A stretch of DNA of 64,000 bases, taken from assembly GCF_900102685.1 (NCBI RefSeq), contig NZ_FMZA01000016.1, forward strand, positions 20,917-84,916, given 5' to 3'. This document shows, in pieces, positions 1 to 9,858 of this stretch. Position numbers and translations under genes: made by a program. How positions within the stretch are numbered: the stretch's first letter is position 1; the number at the start of each line of letters is the position of its first letter. Below the pieces are notes generated by a model that searched no databases, was not told the origin of the DNA, and saw only the letters and a list, made by a program, of their open reading frames with translations. Source of the DNA: Melghirimyces thermohalophilus. Its GTDB lineage: Bacteria > Bacillota > Bacilli > Thermoactinomycetales > DSM-45169.

Positions 1-2426
1 CGGAACGGGCGCAAAAGGTACTCGCCCTCGCCCAGGAAGAAGCGGTGCGCCTGGGCCATAACAATATTGGAACGGAACATATCCTCTTAGGCCTGATCCG
101 GGAAGGGGAGGGCATCGCTGCCAAAGCCCTGATCGGTCTGGGCCTCGGACTGGAGAAAATCCAACAGGAAGTGGAAAGTCTCATTGGACGGGGACAGGGG
201 GAACCGGCCAATATCGCCTATACGCCCCGGGCCAAAAAAGTGATTGAACTCTCTATGGATGAAGCTCGCAAACTGGGTCATACCTACGTCGGCACGGAAC
301 ATATTTTGCTCGGTCTGATTCGGGAAGGGGAAGGGGTGGCTGCCCGGGTGTTGAACAATCTGGGTGTCAGCCTGAACAAAGCCCGCCAACAGGTGCTCCA
401 GCTTCTGGGCAGCTCGGAGACCGTCTCTTCCCACCAGGGTTCCAGCAACAGCGCCAACACCCCCACCCTGGATAATCTGGCCCGGGATCTGACGGAGGCG
501 GCCAAGGAGGATAACCTGGATCCGGTGATTGGGCGGAGCCAGGAGATTGAGCGGGTGATCCAAGTTCTTTCCCGCCGGACTAAGAACAACCCTGTCCTGA
601 TCGGAGAACCCGGCGTCGGGAAGACAGCGGTTGCCGAAGGTCTGGCACAAAAGATCGTCGATGGAGAGACCCCGGAAACCCTGCGGGGAAAACGGGTGAT
701 GACCCTGGATATGGGCACCGTTGTCGCCGGCACCAAATACCGCGGGGAATTTGAAGATCGGCTGAAAAAAATCATGGATGAAATCCGTCAGGCGGCCAAT
801 GTGATCCTGTTTATCGATGAGTTGCACACCTTGATCGGAGCCGGCGGCGCTGAAGGGGCGATCGACGCCTCCAATATCCTGAAACCGGCGTTGGCTCGAG
901 GGGATCTGCAGTGTATCGGGGCCACCACTCTGGATGAATATCGGAAATACATCGAGAAGGATGCCGCGTTGGAGCGGCGCTTCCAGCCGATCACCGTCGA
1001 TGAACCCTCTGCCGACGAAGCGGTCCAGATTTTGGAGGGGCTTCGGGATCGGTATGAGGCTCACCACCGCGTCAAAATCACCGACGATGCCATCGATGCG
1101 GCGGTCAAACTGTCCGACCGCTATATCACCGATCGCTATCTTCCGGATAAGGCGATTGATCTCATCGATGAAGCGGCATCCAAAGTTCGTCTTTCCTCCT
1201 TTACGGTTCCGCCGGATTTAAAGGAGATGGAACAGAAGCTGGAGGAAGTGCGCAAGGAGAAAGATGCCGCCGTCCAGAGTCAGGAGTTTGAAAAAGCTGC
1301 CTCCTTGCGGGATAAGGAGCAAAAGTTCCGGGAAGAGCTGGAGTCGACCCGCAACCGGTGGAAAGAGGACCAAGGAAAAACCGACTCCGAAGTGGGACCC
1401 GAGGATATCGCCGAAGTGGTAGCCAACTGGACGGGTATCCCGGTGAAGAAACTGGCGGAGACGGAATCGGAACGCCTGCTCAATATGGAGGAGATCTTGC
1501 ACGAACGGGTCATCGGGCAGGATGAAGCGGTCCGTTCCGTCGCCCGCGCGATTCGCCGGGCCCGGGCGGGGCTGAAGGATCCGAAACGGCCCATCGGCTC
1601 TTTTATCTTCCTGGGACCGACGGGGGTTGGGAAAACGGAGTTGGCCCGCGCCCTGGCGGAAGCGATGTTTGGAGACGAAGAGGCCACGATCCGGGTGGAT
1701 ATGTCCGAATACATGGAGAAACACTCCACCGCACGCCTGGTCGGATCACCCCCGGGATACGTGGGCTATGATGAAGGGGGGCAGCTGACGGAGAAGGTCC
1801 GCCGCAAACCTTACTCGGTCATCCTGTTTGATGAAGTGGAAAAAGCCCATCCTGAAGTGTTTAACATCATGTTGCAAGTGTTGGAAGATGGACGGCTCAC
1901 CGATGGGAAGGGACGTCTGGTCGACTTTCGCAACACGGTGATCATCATGACCTCCAACGTGGGGGCTGATCTGATCAAACAGAATAAGCGGCTCGGATTT
2001 ACCGTCGGCGACAATTCTGAGGATGAATACGAAGCGATGAAAGACAACGTGATGGAGGAATTGAAGAAAACCTTCCGTCCCGAGTTTCTCAACCGGATCG
2101 ACGATGTGATCGTCTTCCACTCCTTGAAAGAAGAACATTTGGAGGAGATCGTCGGCTTGATGTCCAGTCAGCTCCGGAAGCGCCTGCAGGAACAGGAGAT
2201 CGATTTTGTGCTGAGCGATTCCGCTGCCAAATACTTGGCCAAAGCCGGATTCGATCCCACCTATGGCGCCCGCCCCCTGCGTCGGGCGATCCAGAAACAT
2301 ATCGAGGATCGCCTCTCGGAAGAGTTGCTGAAAGGCAATATCAAACACGGGGATACCGTAACCATCGACGAACAGGACGGGGAGCTGACGGTTCGCAAGT
2401 CTGAGATGAGCCCCTCCGCCAAATAA
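1..2426 (+). CDS. clpC: ClpC, ATP-dependent Clp protease ATP-binding subunit (5' end outside window)
   Basis: HSP100 AAA+ unfoldase that partners ClpP in cytoplasmic protein quality control. The reading frame is open from base 3 and reads [13 protein letters not shown] into the Clp_N repeats, so the true start lies a few codons upstream of the window. Two Clp_N repeats ([15 protein letters not shown] appears twice) are followed by AAA-1 with Walker A GEPGVGKT, an M-domain carrying a UVR-like motif ([16 protein letters not shown]), and AAA-2 with Walker A GPTGVGKT and the sensor-2 region GARPLRR. The M-domain and UVR motif separate ClpC from ClpB and ClpE. Probably the last gene of a ctsR-mcsA-mcsB-clpC operon, although those genes are not visible here. 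A terminator follows. Confidence 0.97.
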   Translation, partial: ERAQKVLALAQEEAVRLGHNNIGTEHILLGLIREGEGIAAKALIGLGLGLEKIQQEVESLIGRGQGEPANIAYTPRAKKVIELSMDEARKLGHTYVGTEHILLGLIREGEGVAARVLNNLGVSLNKARQQVLQLLGSSETVSSHQGSSNSANTPTLDNLARDLTEAAKEDNLDPVIGRSQEIERVIQVLSRRTKNNPVLIGEPGVGKTAVAEGLAQKIVDGETPETLRGKRVMTLDMGTVVAGTKYRGEFEDRLKKIMDEIRQAANVILFIDELHTLIGAGGAEGAIDASNILKPALARGDLQCIGATTLDEYRKYIEKDAALERRFQPITVDEPSADEAVQILEGLRDRYEAHHRVKITDDAIDAAVKLSDRYITDRYLPDKAIDLIDEAASKVRLSSFTVPPDLKEMEQKLEEVRKEKDAAVQSQEFEKAASLRDKEQKFREELESTRNRWKEDQGKTDSEVGPEDIAEVVANWTGIPVKKLAETESERLLNMEEILHERVIGQDEAVRSVARAIRRARAGLKDPKRPIGSFIFLGPTGVGKTELARALAEAMFGDEEATIRVDMSEYMEKHSTARLVGSPPGYVGYDEGGQLTEKVRRKPYSVILFDEVEKAHPEVFNIMLQVLEDGRLTDGKGRLVDFRNTVIIMTSNVGADLIKQNKRLGFTVGDNSEDEYEAMKDNVMEELKKTFRPEFLNRIDDVIVFHSLKEEHLEEIVGLMSSQLRKRLQEQEIDFVLSDSAAKYLAKAGFDPTYGARPLRRAIQKHIEDRLSEELLKGNIKHGDTVTIDEQDGELTVRKSEMSPSAK

Positions 2427-2491
2427 TGGGGAGACAGGGCGAGACCCGTATGACGGATTGCAAGGGAAACAGCGTGAGCCTTTAGATCGGT

Positions 2492-2526
2492 GCACCTCCT
2501 GTAGATAGCGGGAGGTGCGTTTTTTG
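2492..2526 (+). terminator. Intrinsic terminator after clpC
   Basis: Stem GCACCTCC/GGAGGTGC (2492-2499 with 2511-2518) followed by a T-rich run. It separates clpC from radA. Confidence 0.8.
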
Positions 2527-2582
2527 TCTGGAATTTGATATAATTGGAGATAAAGACCATATGGATGGTAAGGAGACCCCGA

Positions 2583-3953
2583 GTGGCAAAGGTTAAATTA
2601 AAATTTGCATGTCAAGAATGTGGATATGAATCACTGAAGTGGATGGGCCGCTGTCCGGGCTGTGGAAGCTGGAACACCCTGGTGGAAGAGCGAGAGCAAG
2701 GCGGTGCCAGTCCCGCCGTCAGAGGAAAGCTTGACACCCGGAAGCGGCCCGCCCAGCCGATTACGGAAGTGGGAGGCATGGAACGTCCCCGGTCTGATAC
2801 GGGCATTCGCGAGTTGAACCGGGTATTGGGCGGTGGGCTGGTCCCCGGGTCCCTGATCCTGGTGGGCGGAGATCCGGGGATCGGAAAATCGACCCTGCTG
2901 TTACAAGCGACCCATCGGCTGGCCCGCCTCGGAATGCCGATTTTGTACGTCTCCGGAGAGGAATCGGCGGAGCAGACAAGGTTGCGCGCCGACCGGTTGA
3001 AGGCTCTGCATGAGAAACTCTTCGTGGCTGCGGAGACCGATTTGGAAACCATCGAATCTCTGGTAGAGGAGGTCAATCCTGGACTGTTGGTGATCGACTC
3101 CATCCAGACGATATATCTTGCTGATGTCACCTCGGCCCCTGGCAGTGTCGCCCAGGTGCGGGAATGCACCGGTCGCCTGATGCGGCTGGCCAAGAGCAAG
3201 GGGGTAGCGGTGATCATCGTCGGACACGTCACCAAAGAAGGGGCGATCGCCGGTCCGCGGATGTTGGAGCATATGGTGGATTGTGTGCTCTATTTTGAGG
3301 GGGAAAGGCATCATACCTACCGGGTATTGCGGGCGGTGAAGAACCGTTTCGGCTCCACCAATGAAATCGGGTTGTTTGAAATGAAATCGGAGGGGCTGAC
3401 CGAGGTGGATAATCCCTCGGAGATGTTTTTGTCCGAACGTCCCACAGGGGTATCCGGTTCTGCGGTTACCGCGAGTATGGAAGGGACGAGACCGGTGTTG
3501 ATCGAGCTGCAAGCATTGGTGGCACCCACCAGCTTCGCCACACCGAAGCGAATGGCATCCGGTCTTGACTACAATCGGGTGACGATGATTATGGCAGTCT
3601 TGGAGAAACGGCTGGGGATGTTTCTGCAAAATCAGGATGCCTATGTCAATGTGGTCGGCGGAGTTCGTCTGGATGAACCGGCTGTGGATTTGGCTGTCTG
3701 TGTCAGCCTGGCCTCCAGCTTCCGGGACCATCCTACCCATCCGAAGGATGTCCTCATCGGAGAGGTGGGACTGACGGGGGAAGTGCGGGGGGTGTCCCGC
3801 TTGGAGGATCGGGTGAAGGAAGCGGCCAATATGGGATTTCAACGGGCGATCATTCCCGCTAAAAATAAACGGGGGTGGACACCTCCCACAAACTTGGAAA
3901 TCGTATGGGTCGATTCTGTAGAAGAAGCGTTGGAAGCAGCATTAGGGGGTTAG
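2583..3953 (+). CDS. radA: RadA, DNA repair protein (branch-migration helicase)
   Basis: RecA-like ATPase that acts on recombination intermediates. The start is taken as GTG at 2583, 7 nt after AAGGAG (2570-2575), which gives 456 aa beginning [14 protein letters not shown]; an ATG further upstream has no ribosome site. Order: zinc finger C10-C13/C24-C27, Walker [11 protein letters not shown], the RadA-specific [11 protein letters not shown] motif, and a C-terminal Lon-like domain ([14 protein letters not shown]). The length matches the family. disA follows after 4 nt, as in B. subtilis, where both act in genome maintenance. Confidence 0.96.
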   Translation: MAKVKLKFACQECGYESLKWMGRCPGCGSWNTLVEEREQGGASPAVRGKLDTRKRPAQPITEVGGMERPRSDTGIRELNRVLGGGLVPGSLILVGGDPGIGKSTLLLQATHRLARLGMPILYVSGEESAEQTRLRADRLKALHEKLFVAAETDLETIESLVEEVNPGLLVIDSIQTIYLADVTSAPGSVAQVRECTGRLMRLAKSKGVAVIIVGHVTKEGAIAGPRMLEHMVDCVLYFEGERHHTYRVLRAVKNRFGSTNEIGLFEMKSEGLTEVDNPSEMFLSERPTGVSGSAVTASMEGTRPVLIELQALVAPTSFATPKRMASGLDYNRVTMIMAVLEKRLGMFLQNQDAYVNVVGGVRLDEPAVDLAVCVSLASSFRDHPTHPKDVLIGEVGLTGEVRGVSRLEDRVKEAANMGFQRAIIPAKNKRGWTPPTNLEIVWVDSVEEALEAALGG

Positions 3954-3957
3954 GAGC

Positions 3958-5034
3958 GTGAAAGAAGAGAGAAAGAATGATATCGACAGCCGAACACTCC
4001 GTCTCGTTGCACCAGGCACCCTGTTTCGGGAAGGCCTGGATAATGTGCTGGGAGCCAAGACAGGGGCCCTCATCGTCGTCGGCTATGATGATTCCGTCCG
4101 GGAGATCGTAGATGGGGGGTTTTTTATCGATTGTCCTTTTGCTCCCGCCTACCTCTATGAGCTGGCCAAGATGGACGGGGCGATCATCCTTTCCAACGAC
4201 GGGAGACGGATCTTGTACGCCAACGCCCAACTGGTGCCCAATTCCTCCATTCCGTCGACGGAGACAGGGATTCGCCACCGCACGGCCCAGCGTACCGCTC
4301 GCCAGACGGAAAAACTGGTGATCTCCATCTCCCAGCGCCGCAACGTGATCACGTTGTACCAGGGCCAAAACCGTTATTCTCTGAAAGATATCGGAGTGAT
4401 CCTGACCAAAGCGAACCAGGCGATCCAAACGCTGGAGAAATATAAATCGGTGCTGGATCAATCGATGACCAATCTCAGTGCGCTGGAGTTTGAGGAATTG
4501 GTCACCTTAAACGAAGTGGCGATGGTGATCCAGCGGATTGAGATGGTGCTTCGGATCAAAAGCGAGATCGAGCGATATATCAATGAATTAGGGACCGAAG
4601 GCCGGTTGATCAGCATGCAGCTGGAAGAACTGGTGGTCAATGTAGAGAAAGAAGCCCACTTGGTGATCCGCGATTACTGTTCCGATCCCGATTGTCAGCC
4701 GCCATCGGAAGTCTTGCAGCGGTTGAACAAGTTTTCCGCCGATGAATTGTTGGAGCATGCCAATATTGTTCGCATTCTCGGGTATGTATCCGGTAATAAT
4801 CTCCACGAAGAGGCGGTGGCTCCCAGGGGCTTCCGCATCCTGAGCAAGATTCCCCGCTTGCCGGCGCCCATCATCCAAAAGCTCGTGGACCGGTTTGAGT
4901 CCCTCCCCCGCGTGATGATGGCTACCATTGAGGAGCTGGATGAAGTGGAGGGGATTGGAGAAGTGCGAGCACGTGCGATTAAGGAAGGGCTCAAACGGAT
5001 TCAGGAGCAGGTTTTCATTGACAGACATATTTAA
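3958..5034 (+). CDS. disA: DisA, DNA integrity scanning diadenylate cyclase
   Basis: Condenses two ATP to c-di-AMP while scanning DNA for branched structures, linking DNA damage to sporulation control. 358 aa from a GTG start. The N-terminal DAC domain shows the DGA motif (D73-G74-A75) and RHR (106-108). A helical linker and a C-terminal helix-hairpin-helix domain ([13 protein letters not shown]) follow. Four nt after radA, so co-transcribed. No clear terminator follows before pssA. Confidence 0.97.
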   Translation: MKEERKNDIDSRTLRLVAPGTLFREGLDNVLGAKTGALIVVGYDDSVREIVDGGFFIDCPFAPAYLYELAKMDGAIILSNDGRRILYANAQLVPNSSIPSTETGIRHRTAQRTARQTEKLVISISQRRNVITLYQGQNRYSLKDIGVILTKANQAIQTLEKYKSVLDQSMTNLSALEFEELVTLNEVAMVIQRIEMVLRIKSEIERYINELGTEGRLISMQLEELVVNVEKEAHLVIRDYCSDPDCQPPSEVLQRLNKFSADELLEHANIVRILGYVSGNNLHEEAVAPRGFRILSKIPRLPAPIIQKLVDRFESLPRVMMATIEELDEVEGIGEVRARAIKEGLKRIQEQVFIDRHI

Positions 5035-5129
5035 ATTCCATAGAATTAATGCATTATGGACCCGTAGGTTGTAGAGGAGGTGCCAGACCGCCAACAGGCT
5101 GTATTTTACCAATTTAGGAGGTTCCCTGC

Positions 5130-5843
5130 ATGTTAGCCAGAGCGTTGCCGAATATTTTCACCGTCGGGAACTTGTTTTTGGGGATCATGGCCATGCTCCT
5201 TGCCTTGCAGGGAGAGTGGAAATACGGAGCGATCATGGTGATTATCGGGATGTTGTTAGACGGCTTGGATGGCCGGGTCGCCCGTATGCTCAACACCCAA
5301 AGCGAATTTGGGAAAGAACTGGATTCCCTCTCCGATATCGTCTCTTTCGGTGTAGCACCTGCACTGATTATGTATACTTCTATCCTTCATCAACTCAGCA
5401 TCACCGGATGGATCATTACTGCCGTCTTTCCCATCTGCGGAGCTATTCGTCTGGCGCGCTTCAACGTCAAACCGGGAATTCCCGGATATTTTATCGGCCT
5501 GCCGATCACGGCGGCCGGCGGGGTGTTGGCCACCATGGCCCTGTACAGTGAAATGGTAGCTGGTCCCGGCTTTATGGTGACGGGGATGCTGCTCCTCTCC
5601 TATCTGATGGTCAGCCGGATCAAGTATCCCAACTTTAAAAAATTGGGGATTCCCCGCAGTGCCTACTGGATCGCTCCGCTGTTGATCATTCTGATGGGCT
5701 GGCTCGCTGTCCGCTTTCCGGAGGAATTCCCCAAAATTCTGTTTATTCCCTTGGTCTTTTATGCTTTCTATGGGGTGAAGCGCTCTGTCGCTCGCCGAAG
5801 AAGGCAAAACAGTGAAGAATCGGTGGAAGAGTTAAACCCGTAA
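5130..5843 (+). CDS. pssA: CDP-diacylglycerol--serine O-phosphatidyltransferase
   Basis: Membrane enzyme making phosphatidylserine, the precursor of phosphatidylethanolamine. 237 aa. The CDP-alcohol phosphotransferase signature is complete: D44, D47-G48, A51-R52, G61, D65, D69. Several hydrophobic segments are predicted. ATG at 5130 follows TAGGAGG. In B. subtilis pssA lies elsewhere, so this gene is part of a block (pssA, a reverse-strand hypothetical, carD) inserted between disA and yacL. A terminator follows at once. Confidence 0.93.
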   Translation: MLARALPNIFTVGNLFLGIMAMLLALQGEWKYGAIMVIIGMLLDGLDGRVARMLNTQSEFGKELDSLSDIVSFGVAPALIMYTSILHQLSITGWIITAVFPICGAIRLARFNVKPGIPGYFIGLPITAAGGVLATMALYSEMVAGPGFMVTGMLLLSYLMVSRIKYPNFKKLGIPRSAYWIAPLLIILMGWLAVRFPEEFPKILFIPLVFYAFYGVKRSVARRRRQNSEESVEELNP

Positions 5844-5849
5844 AATGGA

Positions 5850-5879
5850 AACACCCCTGAAACCCAGGGGTGTTTTTTT
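5850..5879 (+). terminator. Intrinsic terminator after pssA
   Basis: Stem ACACCCCTG/CAGGGGTGT (5851-5859 with 5865-5873) with a five-base loop and seven Ts. Confidence 0.88.
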
Positions 5880-5982
5880 AACGTTCTTAAAGATAGATGA
5901 CGAATTTTCACTCCGGAAAAAGGAGGTGCAGAAGGACTGAAGCGGTACCCCGGGTACACCTTTATATACCCATCGATACGAC

Positions 5983-6018
5983 GAAAAGCCTACCTTAGAT
6001 GAAAGACGCCTAAGGTGG
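5983..6018 (-). terminator. Probable terminator of the reverse-strand gene
   Basis: On the minus strand CCACCTTAG pairs with CTAAGGTAGG and is followed by CTTTTC. The core is 5992-5998 with 6010-6016. The stem overlaps the TAG stop codon of the 5990-6385 gene. Confidence 0.45.
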
Positions 6019-6385
6019 AAAGATGTTTGGATTCCTGTTTTACCACATCCTCCAGCTTGATGTCGAGCAGGTTACACATCGCCGTCAGGTAAAACAGGTT
6101 CTTGCCCATCTCCGACTGAACCACCTCCTGGCAGTGACTGCAAAGCCGGCCTTGCACATGATTTTTGACTGACTGCTTCATCTCATCCAGGGGTGCTTCA
6201 TCTGCGAAGGGTTGGCGGGAGGCTTGGATTTCCATGCAGCCGCACTCGGTGACTCCTTTCATCAGGGCTCGATTCACCCGGCTGTTGGATTCCTGGAATT
6301 TGGAGGAGATGTCCAGTATACTCCTGTGTCGCAGAAGCAACTCGGACACTTGTTGCTGAAAGTTCTCGAGGGAGTTGTTCTCCAT
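5990..6385 (-). CDS. Conserved hypothetical protein with two cysteine pairs (DUF1573-annotated type?)
   Basis: 131 aa, helical and soluble, with no signal peptide. The start is ATG at 6385 after GAGGTGATG. It shows a CGC pair (C48, C50) and a CSHC motif (C82, C85) that could bind a metal. A C-terminal stretch GKNLFYLTAMCNLLDI is loosely similar to the helical core of MazG-like proteins. From memory, similar short proteins sit beside carD in Paenibacillus-type genomes, often named DUF1573; this is unverified. It is divergent from carD and has its own strong promoter. Function unknown. Confidence 0.75.
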   Translation of the reverse strand: MENNSLENFQQQVSELLLRHRSILDISSKFQESNSRVNRALMKGVTECGCMEIQASRQPFADEAPLDEMKQSVKNHVQGRLCSHCQEVVQSEMGKNLFYLTAMCNLLDIKLEDVVKQESKHLSTLGVFHLR

Positions 6386-6468
6386 CTATCATCACCTCTT
6401 CCATTCCGAACATCTGCACCGAGGGTTTAGGCGAAATGTCCGAAGGGACTGAAGATTCTTTGTAAATT

Positions 6469-6498
6469 ATTATAACGGGTTTTTGAAGAAAGTGTCAA
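6469..6498 (-). promoter_or_regulatory. Sigma-A promoter of the reverse-strand hypothetical gene
   Basis: On the minus strand TTGACA (6498-6493), an 18-nt spacer and TATAAT (6474-6469). It points toward the ATG at 6385, leaving a leader of about 75 nt. Confidence 0.75.
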
Positions 6499-6549
6499 TT
6501 TGCTGGGCATCCCGGTGGAAAGGAGGAGGTGCTTTTTGATAAAAAGATA

Positions 6550-6579
6550 TTGACGCTTTCGCTGCAAGTGTGCTAGTAT
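6550..6579 (+). promoter_or_regulatory. Candidate sigma-A promoter of carD
   Basis: TTGACG (6550-6555), 18-nt spacer, TAGTAT (6574-6579), about 78 nt before the carD start. It lies back to back with the promoter at 6469-6498. Confidence 0.55.
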
Positions 6580-6656
6580 ATTAGTTTTAATTTATTGACT
6601 TTCCTCCGGGGTTGTGATATCTTGGAAACTGGATATTGCCCTTGGAGGTGGGTTTT

Positions 6657-7154
6657 TTGTTCAATATCGGCGACAAAGTGGTTTACCCCATGCACGGTGC
6701 AGGCATCATCGAGGCGATAGAGGAAAAGGAGATCCTTGGTGAATCCCAAAAATATTACGTGATGCGGATTCCGGTCGGCGATATGAAAGTGATGATCCCG
6801 ATGTCCAAAGTGGACAGCATCGGTCTTAGAGAAGTGGTAGATCAACAGACCATCTCAGAAGTGATCCAACGTTTGTCCAATGGGACCGCCGATGCGTCCA
6901 ATAATTGGAATCGCCGTTACCGGGCCAATCTCGATAAGATGAAAAGCGGGGACATTCGTGATATCGCCGACGTGGTACGGTGTTTGATGTTGCGGGATAA
7001 GGAAAAGGGACTCTCCACAGGGGAACGCAAGATGTTGGACAATGCCCGCCAAATCCTGATCAGCGAGCTCGTCCTGGCGAAGGAGATGGAGGAATCCAAG
7101 GCCTTCGGATTGCTAGACGAAATTATTTTTTCCGAGAGCAAAGCATCAGGTTAA
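6657..7154 (+). CDS. CarD/CdnL-family RNA polymerase-binding regulator
   Basis: Binds the RNA polymerase beta subunit and stabilises open complexes, often at rRNA promoters. The start is TTG at 6657, 6 nt after GGAGGTG (6644-6650), giving 165 aa that begin MFNIGDKVVYPMHGAG. An upstream in-frame TTG would place that ribosome site inside the gene. The N-terminal RID/Tudor-like domain is followed by a helical DNA-binding region. It is transcribed toward yacL. Confidence 0.9.
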   Translation: MFNIGDKVVYPMHGAGIIEAIEEKEILGESQKYYVMRIPVGDMKVMIPMSKVDSIGLREVVDQQTISEVIQRLSNGTADASNNWNRRYRANLDKMKSGDIRDIADVVRCLMLRDKEKGLSTGERKMLDNARQILISELVLAKEMEESKAFGLLDEIIFSESKASG

Positions 7155-7231
7155 AAAGGGTAAAACTCAAGGAACGGGGATATTTCCTCAAAGATGTGCA
7201 AAATAGCAGGTTTTGAACTCTCCAGTTTGTC

Positions 7232-7237
7232 TATAAT
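7232..7237 (+). promoter_or_regulatory. Possible -10 element before yacL
   Basis: A perfect TATAAT lies 23 nt before the yacL start. No well-spaced -35 is visible: TTGAAC at 7213 gives only 13 nt. It could equally be read-through from carD. Confidence 0.3.
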
Positions 7238-7259
7238 GCTAATGAGGAGGTGAAGCCCC

Positions 7260-8342
7260 GTGTTGAAAAGGTCTGTCCAATTGGCCTTCGCACTTATCGG
7301 AGCGACACTCGGATTTTATATAGGGCCGGCGCTGTTTCAGATGTTCAATCTGGAGGGTATGCCAGCTCAACCATATATCGGCGCCGTGTTGGGAGCGCTC
7401 GTCCTGTATCTGATCACCTTTTGGTTTACGGGCAATGTGGTCCGGTGGATTCAGTGGAGTGAAGAACGTCTGATGAAAATCCCAGCTGCGGATACATTGT
7501 TTGGCGCTCTAGGTTTGATCTTCGGTCTTATCGTAGCATTTCTGATCGAACCTCCCCTGTCCAAACTGCCGTTGCCAGGGGTTTCTTCAGTACTCCCCCT
7601 GTTGGTATCCGCTCTCTTGGGATATCTGGGATTTCGGATCGGATATAAAAAACGCGATGAACTGATCGCTGTTTTCACCATGGGGCGACAGGCCAAGGAT
7701 CGCAGCAAAAAAGAGAAAGAGCCACAGGACAACGTTGAGCATAAAATTCTCGATACCAGCGTCATCATCGACGGCCGCATCGCTGATATCTGCCGCACTG
7801 GTTTTCTGGAAGGAACGCTGGTGATTCCCAGTTTTGTCTTGGAAGAATTGCAACATATCGCTGATTCCTCCGATGTTCTGAAGCGGAACCGCGGTCGTCG
7901 TGGGTTGGATATCTTGAACAAAATTCAAAAAGAGCTCAATATGCGCGTTCTCATCTATGAGGGAGACTTTGAGGAAGTTTCCGAAGTGGATAGTAAACTG
8001 GTGAAACTGGCCAAGGTGTTGTCGGGGAAGGTCGTCACCAACGACTTCAACCTGAACAAGGTTTGTGAACTCCAAGGGGTAAAGGTTCTCAATATCAATG
8101 ATTTGGCTAATGCGGTCAAACCGGTGGTCCTTCCCGGTGAAGAGATCAATGTTCAAGTGATTAAAGACGGGAAAGAGCACGGACAGGGGGTCGCCTATTT
8201 GGACGACGGGACGATGATCGTCATCGAAGGCGGCCGCGATTATATCGGTGAGCGGATTGACGTGCTGGTTACCAGTGTGTTACAAACATCTGCAGGGAGA
8301 ATGATTTTTGCCAAACCGAAGCTGCTGGAAAAGGCACTCTGA
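7260..8342 (+). CDS. yacL: YacL, PIN/TRAM-domain membrane protein
   Basis: 360 aa from GTG after AGGAGGTG (7244-7251). The N-terminal third has about four hydrophobic segments. A cytoplasmic PIN nuclease-like domain follows ([12 protein letters not shown], with acidic residues DTS and VVTNDFN), then a C-terminal TRAM RNA-binding domain (about 290-350). The family is widespread in Gram-positives; a ribonuclease role is inferred from the PIN fold, not shown. Gene order yacL-ispD-ispF matches B. subtilis. Confidence 0.93.
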   Translation: MLKRSVQLAFALIGATLGFYIGPALFQMFNLEGMPAQPYIGAVLGALVLYLITFWFTGNVVRWIQWSEERLMKIPAADTLFGALGLIFGLIVAFLIEPPLSKLPLPGVSSVLPLLVSALLGYLGFRIGYKKRDELIAVFTMGRQAKDRSKKEKEPQDNVEHKILDTSVIIDGRIADICRTGFLEGTLVIPSFVLEELQHIADSSDVLKRNRGRRGLDILNKIQKELNMRVLIYEGDFEEVSEVDSKLVKLAKVLSGKVVTNDFNLNKVCELQGVKVLNINDLANAVKPVVLPGEEINVQVIKDGKEHGQGVAYLDDGTMIVIEGGRDYIGERIDVLVTSVLQTSAGRMIFAKPKLLEKAL

Positions 8343-8366
8343 ACGCACAGAGCCTGGAAGCCTGAT

Positions 8367-8398
8367 GCCCGGCGCCGGGTGGGATCTCGCCGCCGGGC
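8367..8398 (+). terminator. Possible weak terminator between yacL and ispD
   Basis: GCCCGGCG (8367-8374) pairs with CGCCGGGC (8391-8398), followed by TCTCTTGTGTTT. The T-tract is poor, so it may only attenuate transcription or stabilise the message. Confidence 0.35.
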
Positions 8399-8426
8399 TC
8401 TCTTGTGTTTGAAAGGAGATTACGCA

Positions 8427-9113
8427 GTGGATGCAGGTGTGGTAATACCGGCGGCCGGCAAGGGGCGGCGGATGGGAGGGCCTGTTTCCAAACAGTTTCT
8501 CGACCTGTGCGGGGTGCCCGTCCTGATCCGTACCCTTCAGGTGTTCCTTGACCACCCGGCGGTCAGCCAGACGGTGTTGGCCGTCAGTCCCCAGGAGGTG
8601 GACTATGTCCGTGATCTGCTGAATCGTTTTCGTGTGCCGGCGGGGAAGGTTTTGGTCACCCCCGGTGGCCGCGAGAGACAGGACAGTGTTCGCGAAGGAC
8701 TGAAAGTCCTGGACCGGGAATGGGTGTTGGTCCACGATGCGGTCCGACCCTTTATCACCCGGGAGCAGATTACCACTCTCTTGCAACAGGCGGAGGCTGG
8801 TGGAGCCGCTGTACTGGCGGTTCCTGTCAAGGATACCATCAAGGAAGTCAACTCCGATGGGCTGGTGGATGGCACACCCGACCGAAGTCGCTTGTGGGCT
8901 GTGCAAACTCCCCAGGCTTTTCGCCGTTCCCTGCTGGTACAAGCCCATGAAGAGGGGGAGCGTACCGGCTTGGCTGCCACGGATGACGCCATGTTGGTGG
9001 AAGCCTTGGGCGCTAAGGTGCGGGTGGTAGAAGGAGACTACAGCAATCTGAAGCTGACGACGCCGGAGGATATGGCGTTGGCTGAAGCAATTTGGAAGAT
9101 GAGGAGTCAATGA
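8427..9113 (+). CDS. ispD: IspD, 2-C-methyl-D-erythritol 4-phosphate cytidylyltransferase
   Basis: Third step of the MEP isoprenoid pathway, joining CTP to MEP. The start is GTG at 8427, 8 nt after AAAGGAG, giving 228 aa. Motifs: the nucleotide-binding loop [12 protein letters not shown] at the N-terminus, HDAVRPFI, and WAVQTPQAF. ispF begins 1 nt after the stop, so the two consecutive-branch enzymes are translationally coupled. Confidence 0.96.
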   Translation: MDAGVVIPAAGKGRRMGGPVSKQFLDLCGVPVLIRTLQVFLDHPAVSQTVLAVSPQEVDYVRDLLNRFRVPAGKVLVTPGGRERQDSVREGLKVLDREWVLVHDAVRPFITREQITTLLQQAEAGGAAVLAVPVKDTIKEVNSDGLVDGTPDRSRLWAVQTPQAFRRSLLVQAHEEGERTGLAATDDAMLVEALGAKVRVVEGDYSNLKLTTPEDMALAEAIWKMRSQ

Positions 9114-9114
9114 T

Positions 9115-9597
9115 ATGATCCGAGTGGGACAGGGGTTTGACGTACATCAGTTTGCAGATGACCGACCGCTGATTCTGGGTGGGATCGAAATTCCGCACTC
9201 CCGGGGGTTAAGCGGGCATTCTGATGCGGATGTCCTCCTGCACGCCATCACCGATGCCGTGCTGGGTGCGCTGGGGAAAGGGGATATCGGTACCCATTTC
9301 CCCGATACCGATCCTGAATACGAGGGAGCGGATAGTGCGAAACTGTTGCGTGAAGTGTGGTTGATGGCCGAACGAGAGGGCTTCTCCCTCGGTAACCTGG
9401 ATGCCACGGTGATTGCGCAGAAACCCAAGATGGTCCCGTACATTCAACAGATCCGGGAACGGGTCGCTGGCCTGCTCCATGGGGAATTATCCAATATCAA
9501 TATCAAGGCCACGACCACCGAACATCTGGGTTTTGCCGGCAGGGAAGAAGGGATTGCCGCTATGGCGGTGGTTTGTCTGGTTTCACCCGGAAAGTGA
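9115..9597 (+). CDS. ispF: IspF, 2-C-methyl-D-erythritol 2,4-cyclodiphosphate synthase
   Basis: Cyclises CDP-ME 2-phosphate to MEcPP. 160 aa, the usual length. Metal ligands are visible as D8 and H10 in FDVHQF and H42 in [22 protein letters not shown] is also conserved. Coupled to ispD. It is followed by a 261-nt stretch to gltX holding the structured RNA described separately. Confidence 0.97.
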   Translation: MIRVGQGFDVHQFADDRPLILGGIEIPHSRGLSGHSDADVLLHAITDAVLGALGKGDIGTHFPDTDPEYEGADSAKLLREVWLMAEREGFSLGNLDATVIAQKPKMVPYIQQIRERVAGLLHGELSNINIKATTTEHLGFAGREEGIAAMAVVCLVSPGK

Positions 9598-9622
9598 GAA
9601 AGGGGAGCGCGATCCATAGTCG

Positions 9623-9785
9623 GAGAGGAAGCGTTTACCCGAAAGAACGACTTGGCCTCCTGTGGGCAGGGCAGAATCGAAGCGGACGTCGGATTAGCTG
9701 ACGAGGTATTGAGGATACGAAGGGAACGGGTTCTGTCCTGCTCGCGGCAGGTTGATGGGAGCGCTTCGGGTAAATGCTTCCACTC
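9623..9785 (+). ncRNA. Rod-shaped structured RNA; candidate 6S RNA or gltX leader element
   Basis: Seen in the sequence: a closing helix pairs 9623-9643 with 9765-9785 (20 bp with one A.A mismatch). A nearly symmetric bubble follows, 9644-9655 facing 9752-9764 (12 by 13 nt). A second helix pairs 9656-9676 with 9731-9751 (20 bp with one C.C mismatch). The apex holds two small hairpins, 9687-9703 and 9706-9718. Five G.U pairs on this strand would be A.C mismatches on the other, which supports the plus strand. A long rod with one central bubble is the hallmark of 6S RNA. Calling it 6S is inference, since no promoter or terminator of its own was found. The alternative is a cis-acting leader of gltX. 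Confidence 0.55.
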
Positions 9786-9858
9786 GCTTTCTATACCACG
9801 CTGCTCCTTGGCATCATCGTTATAAGTCAAGGACATCGATCAAGAGGTGAATAGAAAG

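Noticed and set aside
6595..6620. TTGACT ... TGATAT as a second carD promoter
   Set aside because: The spacer is only 14 nt; the pair at 6550-6579 is better spaced.
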